A DNA stretch of 64,000 nucleotides, taken from NCBI GenBank assembly GCA_028023455.1, contig JAQFVV010006506.1:496501-560500 (forward strand). Direction: 5' to 3'. The translations under genes were made by a program, and so were the position numbers. The notes under the pieces were generated by a model. That model saw only the letters and a program-made list of their open reading frames with translations. It was not told where the DNA came from and did no database searches. Shown one piece after another: positions 21,745-34,890 of this stretch. The number at the start of each line of letters is the position of its first letter. Within the stretch, counting starts at the first letter, position 1. This DNA is from Epiperipatus broadwayi. Taxonomy: Eukaryota > Onychophora > Udeonychophora > Euonychophora > Peripatidae.

Positions 21745-22718
21745 CAGCGGATCCAATAAGTGCGGGCCCGATTGGATTTTTTGCGGGGGGGGCCTCTATA
21801 TATTAAATAGAAGCGGGATCATCAGTTATATTCAGTTTTTCCATTTCATTCCAATATTTGCTTCTTCCGGTTCCGGTCTGTGTAATTGTGTTTCTTGTTT
21901 ATTTTTTACCTGTTCTTCTTCATCTTTATCATCATTTTCTTCTTCTTCACCTTTGTCATCATTATCTATTTTAAAAAATTTGTTCAAAGCACCTCTGAGT
22001 TTTTCACTTTCGATTTTCCTTTTTGCACTTAATTTCCTTTTTAGACTACCACTTTTATATTTTCTTCCCACATCTCTTTCTCGTTTCAATGGATGCGACA
22101 TCTAATGATAAAATTAAATCCATTTTTATTCACAAAATATAATTAAATTTTGAATTTTAAATATAACTTCTTGTTAATAAATATTATGTAATATAATTAG
22201 TACTTACCTTTTTTAACGATTAGTAATTATAGTCACAAAATAAGACACTAATAATTAAAACGATTAGAAGAATAGCGAACTGCAAATGCAATAAACAATG
22301 ACATTTGATAGTAGCCACATCTACTTAATAGCGAGCGCAGTGCAACAATGACTAATGCCAAAAAACGAATGTGAGTGCGCCGAGTAAGACGCATATAGAA
22401 TAGAATAATTGAGAGAGAAGATAGTACTATCCGATTAATTAAACGTTAGTCAAAAACGACACTTACGGTATCCATTTTCTATATTATAATGTATATATAT
22501 TATAATAAACACAATAATAAATCTCATCCATCAATGCAAACTTAAAATAAATATATTTTTAATTATTTGAATAATTTATAATTTATCCTTTATCGTCAAA
22601 AGCAATTTGCTTTAAAATTCGAAAAATAACTTTTTGTTAATTTTGGTGGTGATGCGGGCCCCTTCAAGTACATAGCCAATTGGGCCCAATCGCTCCATTT
22701 GCCTTAAATCCGGCCCTG
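21745..22718 (-). mobile_element. Internally deleted hAT-type DNA transposon
   Basis: The minus-strand 5' end begins CAGGGCCGGATTTAAG (22718 downward), a terminal sequence typical of hAT elements. The other end, CAGCGGATCC at 21745, is a mutated counterpart, with GGGCCCGATTGG matched by the inverted CCAATTGGGCCC near 22674. The element carries only an N-terminal frame (21832-22101) and no room for a transposase catalytic region, so it is a non-autonomous deletion derivative. The local GC peak (GGGCCC, GCGGGGGGGG) stands out. No clean 8-bp target duplication was found. Confidence 0.65.
21832..22101 (-). CDS. N-terminal fragment of a hAT / ZMYM1-like protein
   Basis: An 89-codon frame starts MSHPLKRERDVGRKYKSG, followed by basic KRKLSAKRKIESEKL, an amphipathic GALNKFFKI and an acidic EEEENDDKDEEE tail. 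The KYKSG-x-KRK pattern followed by L..FF is what one sees at the start of hAT-derived ZMYM1-like proteins, before a zinc finger and the transposase fold. None of those later domains is present. It probably remains as part of the deleted element and is unlikely to be a functional gene. Confidence 0.5.
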   Translation of the reverse strand: MSHPLKRERDVGRKYKSGSLKRKLSAKRKIESEKLRGALNKFFKIDNDDKGEEEENDDKDEEEQVKNKQETQLHRPEPEEANIGMKWKN

Positions 22719-22719
22719 C

Positions 22720-24505
22720 GCGGATCATTTTTGGGCATGCATGTCACTGTTTTGACAAGTGTCAGTGGCCATGTTTTTGCAATGGCTTAGCAATTTGTCG
22801 AATAACAAGTAGTGCACTATTGAATTATGACTATTTAAGCAAAAATTAAAGGCATTAATCTTATTCACATTTGTGTTGCAGTTTTGTCATACCCAATTTA
22901 TTATTAATTGCATAAAATCATATTCACATTTCCCCCCCAGAAATGCAATTCCGATATGATGGATAGCAGTTTCGATTTGATTAAAATTAACACTCTAAAG
23001 ATTTTAACCCAAAATTGATTGTTTGAAATCTTAGCTAATAATATTTATATTGTACACACAATTTAAAATTTAATATTAATAGTACATATCAGCAAAAATT
23101 ATTTTTATTCTTATGCCAATGAAATTCATATTTTTTTTTGTTACTGGATTTTGTTTTTACACTTGAGATAATGTCTCCATTACTTTGAACGTCTGAAAAG
23201 AATTACGAGATGATTGATTTAAAATCGGGGAAGCAGAATAAGTGCTATTTTAAATTACATTTAGTAATTTTTGACATCAATTGTATAAATCTGGAACCAT
23301 TTTATACTCTTTGCTCCCTCCTTTTTTTACTGAAATTATTTTAGATTAGCGATGGTAGAAGTTTCGATTTGACAAGAAAAAATTAATTCAAAATTAATTG
23401 ACTGAATATTTTAGCTAATATCTGTACTGAATATTTTTAATTTTATGCTGAACGAATTTGCTGTTTTTATAGTACTGTGTTAATTTTCATTTGCGTAAGG
23501 TTTATTTTTTTTTGCTTTTGTTGTCTTTAACAGTAAAAATCTTTATTTTGGATATGTTATTAATGAAGTACTAATTATCTTGTAAAAATACTGGATGAAA
23601 ATTAAATAAAATACTGTATATTCAGTAATGTTTAAGCTTATAAGCAAAATATTCAATGTGCGGTACAATCTTAGCATGAAACTCACTATTTTGCTTTTGG
23701 ATGAGATGATTTTATTAACTATTCTATGACGTCATCAATGTTACAAAACACCACCATTTTTTTTTCTAAGATCGTTACAGTGAATAATTGATTGTAAATC
23801 AAAATATTGGATACATATTGATGATGATCACTCTTGTAAATTCCTGCATAAAGGCCAAGTGCTGAATGGGGTAAAGGTGTATATATATAAACTAAAATTA
23901 AACATAGTTCATTGCACCTATTAATAAAAGGAGCAATTCATACTCCCTCAGGCTATGAATGAAAAGTAAAGGATTGAGAATGTAATTCTATCCTTTGTTC
24001 AACATTTAGAGTGCATTTAATTCCTGGCCTGAGGGTATACACATATACCAGATATATTATAATTCACATTTGCATTTCAATGACTTTTAATAAAAAATAA
24101 AATAAAACAATTAAATTTCAACCTTTCTGTCAAATGGATAAAATAGTAATCACATGATTGTTGCAGAGAAAATAATTTTTATCACTTGGTCATTGATCTG
24201 TTCGGTGTTTTTTTTTCTTATTCATTTGTTTTAAGAAAACTCTTATATACAATTTTTGTCTCATTTATGCAACTTGGTCTTGTTAAAAATTCTATAACCT
24301 CTCTAAATAGTCTTTGATGATAGTTGTTATGTGAATTTAGTATTTGAAAAATCTATACAGTAGCATCTGTCTTAAACACTTGGAAAGCAGGTGTTGAGAA
24401 TATTGACTTTTTAACTCATTGGAGTTATTATTGTTACTATTCCATATCCCATACTATAATCACTATCAATTATCACTTGAATCACATCATATAAAATAAA
24501 ATAGG
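22720..24505. other. No gene recognised
   Basis: AT-rich; contains only the hairpin at 23941-24037. Confidence 0.4.
23941..24037. repeat. Imperfect hairpin, about 97 bp
   Basis: CCCTCAGGC (23945) pairs with GCCTGAGGG (24027), and an inner AAAGGAT pairs with ATCCTTT. The middle is poorly paired. Probably a decayed fold-back element. Confidence 0.45.
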
Positions 24506-24507
24506 CA

Positions 24508-24570
24508 AAACTCCCCATACAGTAGTGCCACTCAATGCAAGCCTGAGTAATCAATGGATGCCAGAAGATC
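24508..24570 (+). mobile_element. Terminal fragment of the fold-back hammerhead element
   Basis: The sequence from AGGCAAAACTC through CAGTAGTGCCACTCA to AATCAATGGATGCCAGAAG matches the left end of the element at 26143-26881. The following ATCATGTGATGTTTAGTGG matches sequence beyond that element's right end (about 26915). This copy is therefore deleted internally and has no hammerhead. Confidence 0.65.
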
Positions 24571-25728
24571 ATGTGATGTTTAGTGGTTTACTTGTAGAGG
24601 GTAGTTTGTAAAAATGGTAAAATAATAGATAAATTGTTAGAAGTTGATAGTTTGTGCAAAGGCAAGATGAGGTATAGAAATAACTTCTATTACAAATGAT
24701 GTTAAGATATTTAATTCTTGTCATAATGTAAAAAAATAGGAGAGGAATTTTTGATATTCCTGTGAATATTTAAAATATATGAGAGCATTAAACTCAAATA
24801 AATCATATTTGAATTGGATTAAAGTGAAAGTAATGTAAGAATGAATTGAATACTATGATGAATGTAAAAATATAAAAATAAATGAAAAACAAAATATCAA
24901 GCAATATAATTTAATAATAGTTTTTTTTAAATTTTGCAATAGAGAATATAAACCTATTCAAAGTAGAGAATACACATGAAGTTATATTTTAACTATTTTT
25001 TCATAAGTAGTTAATTTACCAAGGGAGATATTAATATTTTTCTTTATTTAAATTTTCTGGTATTATAATATCAGAGTATATTAAAATATTAAGATGATAT
25101 TTTGCTGAACTGCAAAGGAAATATTTTAGTAATTTTAAAATATTTTACTTTGTGTTGAGTTTAGATAGGTGTATTCTAAATCTAAACTTATACTTAAGAA
25201 TTACAGAATAAGAAATATATTTTTAAGACATTATAAATATAACATCAAGCTTAGAAATTGGGATGTTTATTATCATAATTTCCCTACTCCAAAGCAATGG
25301 AATGTTATTGTTTTATTAAATAAAAATAGTATATTATCACTATTGCTGTAAGATTTATTTTATTTTAGGTAGTCGGAATGAAGGCTATTTTATTTTTATA
25401 ATTTTTATCTATTTGTAATAGTATTTGTATAAATATTTTAATCTTAAATAATGTTAATTTATATTACAGTTTGTAAAGATTTTTTTAATTTTTATAATTT
25501 TATTGCACATTAGCTATAATATTGTTTAACTATAATAACTTGTTAATTGTTTTAAATTAATTCATTGTTGAGTTTTAATTTTCCTGAGTGTTTTTCATTG
25601 ATTCTTCATTCCATGTGAATGATCTATAGAAATTAGTGGTTTTAAACATTACTTGTTTGCACATGATTCGTAAAGATTTCTTAAAATATTATTATTACTA
25701 ATACATGATTGAGTAATAAAGTGTCAAA

Positions 25729-25901
<173 letters not shown>

Positions 25902-26244
25902 AAAGACATAATCCTTGGAGATTACTTTTAAATGATTCACTGCCTATTTGCGATACTTAATATTGCCACTGTATTAAAATATAATATATTTTAAATATGC
26001 TACATGAATAAATAAAAATTTTATAATGTTTACTTAGAATCTTATTATCTGATTTATGTTTATTGCTAAACATTAATTTTTAAATAGATTTAATGTTAAG
26101 AGCCATTAAATTATTCTAGTTGCTTATTTTTATTATTATTAACACAGGCAAAACTCTCCCTACAGTAGTGCCACTCAGTGCCAACCAGAGTAATCAATGG
26201 ATGCCAGAAGGCTTGTGCATAAAATCCCCATCTACTGCCTACTC

Positions 26245-26304
26245 ATCTAATATCTCCAGAACTAGTTTCTGGCTTGTGGCCTTCATCAGTGAGGAGCTTT
26301 GGAT
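26245..26304 (-). ncRNA. Hammerhead ribozyme motif, left arm of the fold-back
   Basis: The minus strand gives the consensus core CUGAUGA, helix II GGC/GCC with loop CACAA (flanked by an A-A pair), GAAA, a very short helix III around CUAGU, and a UC cleavage site near 26259/26258. Helix I pairs CUCCUCA before the core with UGGAGAU after it, and further out AUCCAA with UUAGAU. Helix III is the weak point. Confidence 0.65.
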
Positions 26305-26731
26305 CTGAGAGCACTGCACCATGAACTTAGGATCTAATGCAGCTCTCCAGCAGCCACCTTATATCTTTACTTAACTACAAAACTATGAGAATAAAATTGA
26401 AAAAACAATATTTTTAATCTAAGCTCAATAGCTTATATAGTCATATGGGTCTGAACCCAGTTCCAGTACCCATACATTTTGGTGTCTTTGGCTCTTTAAC
26501 AACCATAGCCACCATTATCCTATTAGGCAGGATTGATGTTAAACCACTAAATATCACATGAGCCAAAGACACCAAAAGGTATGGGTACTGAATTGGGTTC
26601 AGATGCATATGATTATATAAGCTATTGAGCTTAAATTGAAAATATTATTGTTTTTTTTTATTTTCATAGTTTTGTAGTTAAGTAGAGATAAAAGGTGGCT
26701 GCTGGAGGGTTGCATTAGATCCTAAGATCCG

Positions 26732-26791
26732 ATCCAAAGCTCCTCACCGATGAAGGCCACAAGCCAGAAACTAGTCCTGGGGATATTAGAT
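26732..26791 (+). ncRNA. Hammerhead ribozyme motif, right arm of the fold-back
   Basis: Same fold as the left-arm motif on the plus strand: core CCGAUGA (26747-26753, position 4 changed from U to C), helix II GGC/GCC with loop CACAA, GAAA at 26767-26770, a short helix III (AC/GU), a GUC site at 26774-26776, and helix I UCCUCA/UGGGGA. There is one extra C between the GUC and helix I. The core change probably reduces or abolishes cleavage. Confidence 0.6.
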
Positions 26792-26959
26792 GAGCAGGCA
26801 CTAAATGGAGATTTTACGCATCCATTGATAACTCTAATTGGCACAGAGTGGCACTACTATATAGAGAGTTTTGCCTGTTTTAATAACAGTTATGTGCTAG
26901 CATAAGAAATAGTGATCATGTGATGTCTAGTGGTTTTATTATTATTGTAAGGGTAGTTA

Positions 26960-28400
26960 AATATTATGTAAAATCCCTCAACATATTTAACTATAAGGTC
27001 TTAATTAATTTATTTATTTTTATTATTAGTCTTAGAAATGAATCTGAGATTATTTTAAAAAGAATTACAAAATTTGTATTAAAAGATGAAGATTCATAAT
27101 TATCAGCTGACGTTAAAATTTTCAATTAGTATTTTTTATTAAAAGAGTAGTAATTAATTCTTAGTTATTTCTACAATAAATTTGTAAATCGTATGTTATG
27201 ATTATTATATTTGTGTTTAAAGACATGGGAGTATTACGTGATAGTTTTGTTATGTGAATTTGGTGAGGTAATATTCTTATGCCACTGGGAATGTATCTTT
27301 CAGGGTAGATCCTCAATGTTTAAGTCATTATGTAAAGAGTTTCAGAAATTGTATTTGTTATTTTAATCGAACCATATTTTATTACAATAATGAGAAAGTT
27401 ATAAATTAAATTTATTAGCAAAATGAATGAGTTGAGTGATTTAGTCGAAACCCTAATTATTTATTGCGAACATAAATGTTATTATATTTTAATTTAATAA
27501 GTTGCTTACAGTTAATTATTGTCAAATATTGATTTATTAGATATTGGATATGAATAGTGTATCTCAATCTAGTCCAAATATTAATTATCTTTAACATTCG
27601 TTGTTTACGTACCTTGACTGTAGTATAGTAGAGTTATATTTTCTAGTTACCCGGAAAGTCCATTATAGTTTTCCTTTAGTGAGGATACAATATATATGTA
27701 CTGCCGTCACACACATCCTACTGTAAACTTATTGAAATAAAAAGAACATATTTAAAATTTATGATCAACATATTTTAAATTTGTTCCACAAATTCTTTTG
27801 TATTTAAGAAACTAGGGAATTTGTTTCGTATTGCATTGCCATTGATGTATAAAAAATGTATTAAAAAAATTATAATGAGTATAGATTTCAAAATATTTGT
27901 AATTAAATAAAAGCACTTAATTGCTAAAATTTTATGAGTTATCTTTATTTTCCCAAATAGTATAATTTTTGTTAGATATCATATTTTATAATTTTTGCAT
28001 TAAGTAAAAGTATCGTGTGCAATGAATTAGTATTGATAAAAATAAAGAAATTGATTTTTTCCTAAAGAGATTTCAATCCAGAAAGTGAATACTTTTCCAA
28101 ATCAACTGGCATAGTATCCAGACAATGAAATAAGTAAAAATGATATAAACTATTCAAAATGAGAGGCTTCAGTTGGAAAAATTAATTAGTAATCAATTTT
28201 TAAAATTAATGGTGATCAAGAGAGATAACTGTTGCTTCAATATTGAATAACATAATTTATAATTTATTAATTTATCTTTATAAATTAATAAGCTAATAAA
28301 TGATTTGATATTGCGCCTATACATATATATTATATAAGGACCTTGTCAAGAGGCCTGTGGCAATTTCTATTTCAATATAGATGATACTGTTCATAGAAAA
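26960..28400. other. No gene recognised
   Basis: AT-rich. Part of 26935-27480 resembles 60850-61290 (see findings). Confidence 0.4.
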
Positions 28401-28408
28401 CGTTTACT

Positions 28409-28641
28409 GTTCAAGTTAATATGAAAAAATAAATATAATACAATAAGACTAAACTAGCTTTTGAGAGGTTGCTGCTAGAATTACACTGATTGTGTCCCAT
28501 TATCAAACAAATGGAACATCCAATTTACGTACTGCACTTTATTTGCAGATGCACTTTGATTCTGGACGCAACTTGCCTAAAGCTAGATCAGTGCTCTTGA
28601 GTCTTATTGTGTTATAATTACCTTTTCATATTCACTTGAAC
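28409..28641. mobile_element. Fold-back MITE, 233 bp
   Basis: Left end GTTCAAGTTAATATGAAAA and right end TTTTCATATTCACTTGAAC are inverted copies. The pairing continues inward (CAATAAGACT with AGTCTTATTG, CTAGCTTTT with AAAGCTAG) and fades towards the centre. The element has no coding content. Confidence 0.8.
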
Positions 28642-28975
28642 AATACAAGTTTTGTATGTTTATGTATTTCATTTTTGAGATGTAAATATTTTTATGGTGG
28701 GCGATACAATAAAGAGCAACTTTATACTTTCTTAAAGTCATATAAAATTAAGAAAAATATACAATTTACGACCAGATTTTGTAAAATAATAATCTATTAT
28801 CTTGATGTTGACATCATTTTTTTCAGCAATAAACCGACTGATAATCATAACTCTCTGTATTTCATAATAACTATCCAAAACTTTTAAAGCTAATAACCCC
28901 TCATGATCATATAATTATAGCTATCTGCACATTCATAAAAACTATGCAAAACTTTCAAAACTATTATCCTCTGTT

Positions 28976-29400
<425 letters not shown>

Positions 29401-29878
29401 AGAATGTTTTTAAATTGTAAAATACTGTAAATTGCATTGTATGTAAATTAAGCATTCACACTGTTTGGGGCAGGAGTGATGAAATGAATAAACAAGCCAA
29501 GTAAGTGATAACACTGTTAGTTTTTCATTTCTTACAATGTCTTTGTTATATTTTACATTTGAATTATTAAAGATTTAATTTATTAATAGAATTACTATCA
29601 TTCACTCTTTATATTTATTTGCATATGAATTATGTATTTCTGTAGATTTGCAGGAAGTTCAAGGATATATTGCACCAAAATAACTAAAATAGACAGTTCT
29701 TTATAGATTATATTAAAATGCCCATCCCTATGTTGTTTGAAATTCCACACAAAAGTTTTTATCAGAGTAAGTATAAAATAGCTTCTGTATAGCTCCATTC
29801 TTAAAAAGGCTAATAACAAGATCCTAATTCAGGAATTTGAGTCTACATTTGGTACACTAAATGTTGCTGATTTACAAT

Positions 29879-30030
29879 GTTCTCTCCATTATTCTGAATT
29901 CTAAAAACTGCCCAAAACCACTGCTAACACATCCAAGTGATAAATGACATCTAATAATCCACAGAGAGTTATTTGGATGTGTTAGTAGTGATTTTGGGCA
30001 ATCCTTAGGATTCAAAATGACAGAGAGCAC
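29879..30030. mobile_element. Fold-back MITE, 152 bp
   Basis: Left arm (GTTCTCTCC ... TGCCCAAAACCACTGCTAAC) pairs with right arm (GTTAGTAGTGATTTTGGGCA ... ACAGAGAGCAC). ACACATCCAA pairs with TTGGATGTGT at the inner end, leaving a loop of about 35 bases. Confidence 0.8.
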
Positions 30031-30440
30031 CCTATAAACTTACCTGATCAAACTAAGTTTATAATTTTGGAATACTAAAAGTTCTATTAGTTCCAAATTA
30101 CAAATTTCATTACAATATATGCCTATAACCACATGTTGAATAAATGTAAAACTGATCAAGCCAAGGTTATAATTTCGAAATATTAAAACCTTATAACTTC
30201 TAAAATACAGCAGCTGAAAGAAAGCATAGTAAGTTTATAATTAATCAGGTTTTTTTTCTTACCAGAAAGAAATTCTGATGTTGCATGATTCCTTTGTTAT
30301 ATGTAGGTAGAAAAGAAATGGGGATAAGAAAAAATAACGTTGTACACATTTGATCTCCTGATGTGGATATCGGATTTATACTTGATTACAAGAGGTCGTT
30401 ATGAGCTCTTGAAATTAATACATGTGAACAATGATTATTC

Positions 30441-30985
30441 ATAAAGCAAGTCATATATAACATGAAATTGTTTTATAAGCTTGTATTTACAAAAATGTAA
30501 TACAGAGAGCGTATCAATAGCTAATTGATAAGTGCGATAAGAGAAAATATTTTAAAATCTCTATCCGAAATACTCTTAACGCCAGACCAATTGTTTTCGA
30601 GCTTATGGTTCACCTCAATGAGGAGCTAGAATATTCAGACACTAGATCTAAAATATCAACTCAAATCCCAGCATTTATTTCATAGTAATATTTAAGTAGA
30701 AACTCAGACATGAAAATGTCTTTTACTCCAGCTATCTAATTTAAATAGCTATATGGTACTGAACCAAATTTCAGATCTATCATATATTAATAGCCTCATT
30801 ATAGCCAAAGCCATAAAGGTAAAATTATAATTATCAATAAAATAAGTCATATATAACGTGACATTGCTTTTATACGCTTGTATTTATAAAAATGTAATGC
30901 AGAGAGCGACCAATAGCTCAAACAAACTCTTAATTGATAAGTGCGGTAACAGAAAATATTTAAAATCTCTATCCAGTTTCAAACT
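30441..30985 (-). mobile_element. Third member of the retrozyme-like family, diverged
   Basis: A stretch at about 30441-30565 recurs at about 30841-30975 (GTCATATATAAC, TTGTATTTA-AAAAATGTAAT, CAGAGAGCG, AATTGATAAGTGCG), giving a unit near 400 bp with one complete copy and one partial. Between them lie patches shared with the 11.4-kb repeat in the same order (CCAGCTATCTAA-T-AAATAG, GTACTGAAC, TCATATATTAATAGC) and the hammerhead remnant. No coding capacity. Confidence 0.65.
30567..30636 (-). ncRNA. Degenerate hammerhead motif
   Basis: This occupies the position equivalent to the 11774-11838 ribozyme. The outer helix I (GAAUAUUCU with AGAGUAUUUC, one bulge), GAAA and the UUGGUC cleavage region are kept, but CUGAUGA has become UUGAGGU and helices II and III contain mismatches. 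Best read as an inactive relic. Confidence 0.5.
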
Positions 30986-30989
30986 CACA

Positions 30990-33900
30990 CATTAATGTAT
31001 TATTTCAAGCAAAGATATAAGTAATTACTACCTTCCATCAAGCCTGTTCTATCATTATGTTTTTGATTATCAAGAGTTTTAACTAGCAAAATGCAAAACG
31101 AAACTGAAGTCAGATTATGTCAATGGAATGTTGTTGCGCAAACACACAAGTGTATTCTCACAATTAGTATAAAGATGATAACAAATAGTATAAAGGCCTT
31201 ATGATGAAAGGATGTTATACTAATTTAAGAGACTGAAACAAGAAATTAAAAAGATAGAAAAAAAGTTTCTACTTAAAAAAAAGACCGGTCTTGGAAAAAT
31301 CAATATCCTACTGGACAAAGTAGCTGGAGTTTTCAGCAGGCGTTGTTCGTTTAATATTGACATTTGACCTTTATATCTGAAGGTGAAATCAAGTTTCTGG
31401 AGCACATTAATAGCCTGAAAAGGTCTAATTAATCTTTATATACATATTAATCTATATTTTTTTATAAAACTTGATTTGAATAGACAAGATAAAGTTTCAC
31501 CTCAGGAAAATTATCAATTAATAATAAGTGATAGATTCCTGGCATCAGTAAAAGCTAAACTTATCTTTCTTTACATAGATATAAATTTTGCTAGGTCTAT
31601 TATTTATTGTAATAAGAATCCATGAAAATATTAAATTCAATATATATATTGTAACGGGTCTGTCTAATCGTGGTGAGCACAAAGGTAGATGAGTAAAAAA
31701 GGTGTATCTTTATTTCTAATTTGATGCATACTTTTTTACATTAAATTCATACCCAAGAGAGAAGAGAGTAAGATTTAAATAACTACCGATTCTACCCTTA
31801 ACTTAACAGCCATGTATTGTAGTTTACTCCCGCTATTCCGGATTTCGAACTCAGGGAAATATTATATGATCCTAAGGTTCAGGTAATATTTGTATCACCA
31901 AATTCATAATATATGTAAAATGAGTATATATATTAATAAGAGTGGGCATAATATATTGTATATATGTGATATGATCGTGACATGTGTATAAGAATATGAC
32001 TCAGCAGAATTTAATCTCAGAAAAATAAACCAAGAAACGTGTTTTAACATTTAAATAAATTTAATGAACATATATACACGCATAAGCATTTGGAGAAGAA
32101 AATTTATAACAAGATTAAGGAAACTCATATAGATGTCTGTGGATTTTCTTTATTTACGTTTGGCTTAGACCAATGTTTCCTATCCTGATTACACAAAGAA
32201 TAACCACTACATGCCCTGATTAACATAATCAATCTTCATTTTATATACATTATTATATGTATAGTAACATATTCATTTATATTTTTTATATCTTAGTTAA
32301 TGGGATGATGGATTAATATACCCCCTTTTTATGTACAATATATGTGCGATGAAAGAGGGTTATAAGTTTAAGACACAAATAATAATAAAATATGCATAGA
32401 CAATATATTAAAAAATATTAATAATTAACACAAACTTTAGAATGAACAATTAATGAATGTGTATGTGTTGTACATATATATATATATATTAAGCTAGTAC
32501 ATGCTAATCTTTTTACTTTATTGTTGACATAATATTTGATAAGTATTAACGTGAACAATTTGTTAAAACAAAATCGTAAGAAAAGATAAAAAAATAAACA
32601 TTGAGTTTTTCTTTACTTTAATATTATATGTATTTTCTTTTTGTCGATTAAGTTCATTCATCCTATTGTATGTCATGGTATTCATTTAATTGATTAGGTT
32701 TAATTATTGTTTTAATGTTTATTTATATTTGGATTTAAATCTTAGACTGTGGTAACTGGTTTGTTAGTTTATGTGCTCTACTGTTACCTAATTCTATCAC
32801 TTAATAAGTAACATTAATATCATGAGCTTCAATTGGAATTGGGCCTAATGATGTGTGTACTGGTAATTAGAGTAGTGTTGGAGGCATCCACAACTGCATA
32901 ACTTGAAAATTTGTACCATGATCAAAAGTTAATGGCAATGATGATTTGCACCAACCAGACTCAGAGTGAGAGCTCATTAGTATTGTTCAGACAACCGAGA
33001 AATAAAAGCAGGACAAATGTTAGAAAGTGTAATTTAATAAAGTTCACAGTTTATTAAAATTGTAGATAATGATTTTGTTATATATATATATATACATTGG
33101 ATATAGATTTTATTAAATTCTATCAAGGTATGTGCAGCAAAATAAAATGTCAAACGTTGTGGCAGACATGTTATTTTTTTCAAAGTTCCAGAAAGGGAGG
33201 AAGTAGATTTCCTTCAGCTGAAGCTTCAACTATGCAACTCTGGTTTCCTTATTCAAAAAGTTTTGGTTTTTTAAAAAAATAAAAACAAATGAAAGATTTT
33301 TGCATGAATCAATGACACCAGCACAGTGAGTGATCAATAGACTATTGATTATTGATGTCATAATGTCTGCAGAATTACTGCATGGTCAACCATGTTGAAG
33401 ATTGCCAATTGTGATTGCAATTCAAGAAAAACAATTATAGTAAATGAATATGATGGAGTGCGAAGTTTTAATGTGGGAGAAAATAAAAGCTCTGATTCAA
33501 TGACAATAGAAATATTAGGAAATACTCTGGTGTAGGTAATTTAAAATTGACAGAATTTTAAATAGCTGATTTAAGGAAAACAGATAATAAACTTAATTGC
33601 TATAATTAATCTAAAATGTTTCTAAAGGAGACAGGTAAGGAATTCAAAAAATTATTTATGTCTCCCCAAGCATTTATTAATAAAGTGAGATAATTATAAA
33701 TATACATAGCTTTATGAAATAAACTCTCAGTACATGCTCTGGCAAATAAATTTAAAACAAACATGGAATCTTAAAACTAAGATTCCAATACCCACTATAA
33801 ATTCAATGAGAAAATACATACAATAAATGCTTAAAATATTTAAATTTAATAGGCAAAATATATTATAAAAATAGGTTTCTTTTTAGGATTAAGCTGAGGC

Positions 33901-34890
33901 TTTAATCCCTGGTAAGAATAAGAAAACATGTTACCTCAAGGCTTAACATTAAGTTCTGTGGATGCCATTCTGCAGCATACACAGTTTATTTTACTGGAAA
34001 GTTCCAATGAAGAATTTAGGTTTCCATTATATGTTTGGGAGGCTGTAGACAATGTTAGGGATCAGTTCCTGTTTGAGCTCTTAAGACATGATTTTGGAGT
34101 GATGATTTGATATCTGGGGCTCATCTTTAAGTTGGTTTAGCATTCTGTAGAAAAGATTCTAATTAGCAATTACAAGTCTGTAAGATGATTTTGGTGGAAT
34201 CTTCTAGACAGCAAGTAATATTTGCAATAGAAACTCCTAGACATGGACAGTGACCTTGAGAATTTATAGCAGCATGGCGATTCAAAGATGTCTCACAATT
34301 GGCATACTAAAAGTTGAAGCAAAACTAAACAAGCAGAATAAACATTGATAGCTGAAGAATAATCAGTCTGAAATTCCAAGGCTATTTATATGAGTTCTTA
34401 TCTTTCATCACATCTTTACTTAGCTAATTCTGACAAGGGCAAACCTTTATCTCAGACTTAAACTTAATTAAAGATTTTGACCAGAATTAATCTTATTCAT
34501 AATTAATTTATAAAATGTAAAAACAAGTGTCAGCTTTATTAAAATAATTTAAAAATCGATTACAATCAAAAACAACAAGAATGCAATTATAAAAAAAAAA
34601 TTCCAAAACTAAAATCCTTTGTTAAAAAAGGATTAACCTTTTTTTAATAAGATTAAAAGTTTGCTTACCTTTAATTACTTTGAAAAAAACAAATGACCAA
34701 AAGAAAACTATTTTAAAAATAAAATCTATTAAAAATCGATATAATATAATTTTAAAACATAACTATATATGTGTACCATTGCACATACTCCCATATACAA
34801 AACTTTCAAATAGTTTTCTTTTAAAACTTTATTAAAACAAAAGTTTTTTTTTATTTTTGTGATAAAACTTTTGAATTAGATAAAGTATCC
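30990..34890. other. No gene recognised
   Basis: The stretch 32820-34450 is less AT-rich and holds short frames (33097-33282 and 33928-34110, both plus, 60 codons each) without recognisable motifs. Old retroelement DNA is likely but not demonstrated. A sequence beginning TGTAACGGGTCTGTC follows a TA run at 31646. Confidence 0.35.

Larger units (their letters stand above)
26143..26881. mobile_element. Fold-back element with a hammerhead in each arm
   Basis: Left arm 26143-26494 is the reverse complement of right arm 26560-26881 apart from scattered substitutions and small deletions. The 65-bp centre is unpaired. Outer ends are AGGCAAAACTCTC and GAGAGTTTTGCCT. Each arm of about 325-350 bp holds one hammerhead motif, read outward from the centre (left arm on the minus strand, right arm on the plus strand). 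The arms are otherwise non-coding. The layout suggests two retrozyme-like monomers joined head to head, or a fold-back transposon that contains the motif. A partial copy is at 24508-24570. Confidence 0.75.

Noticed and set aside
31646-32345. Possible element starting TGTAACGGGTCTGTC after a TA run and ending in CCCCCTTTTTATGTACA before TATATG
   Set aside because: The ends share only TTGTA next to TA-rich DNA; no second copy or coding content to support it.
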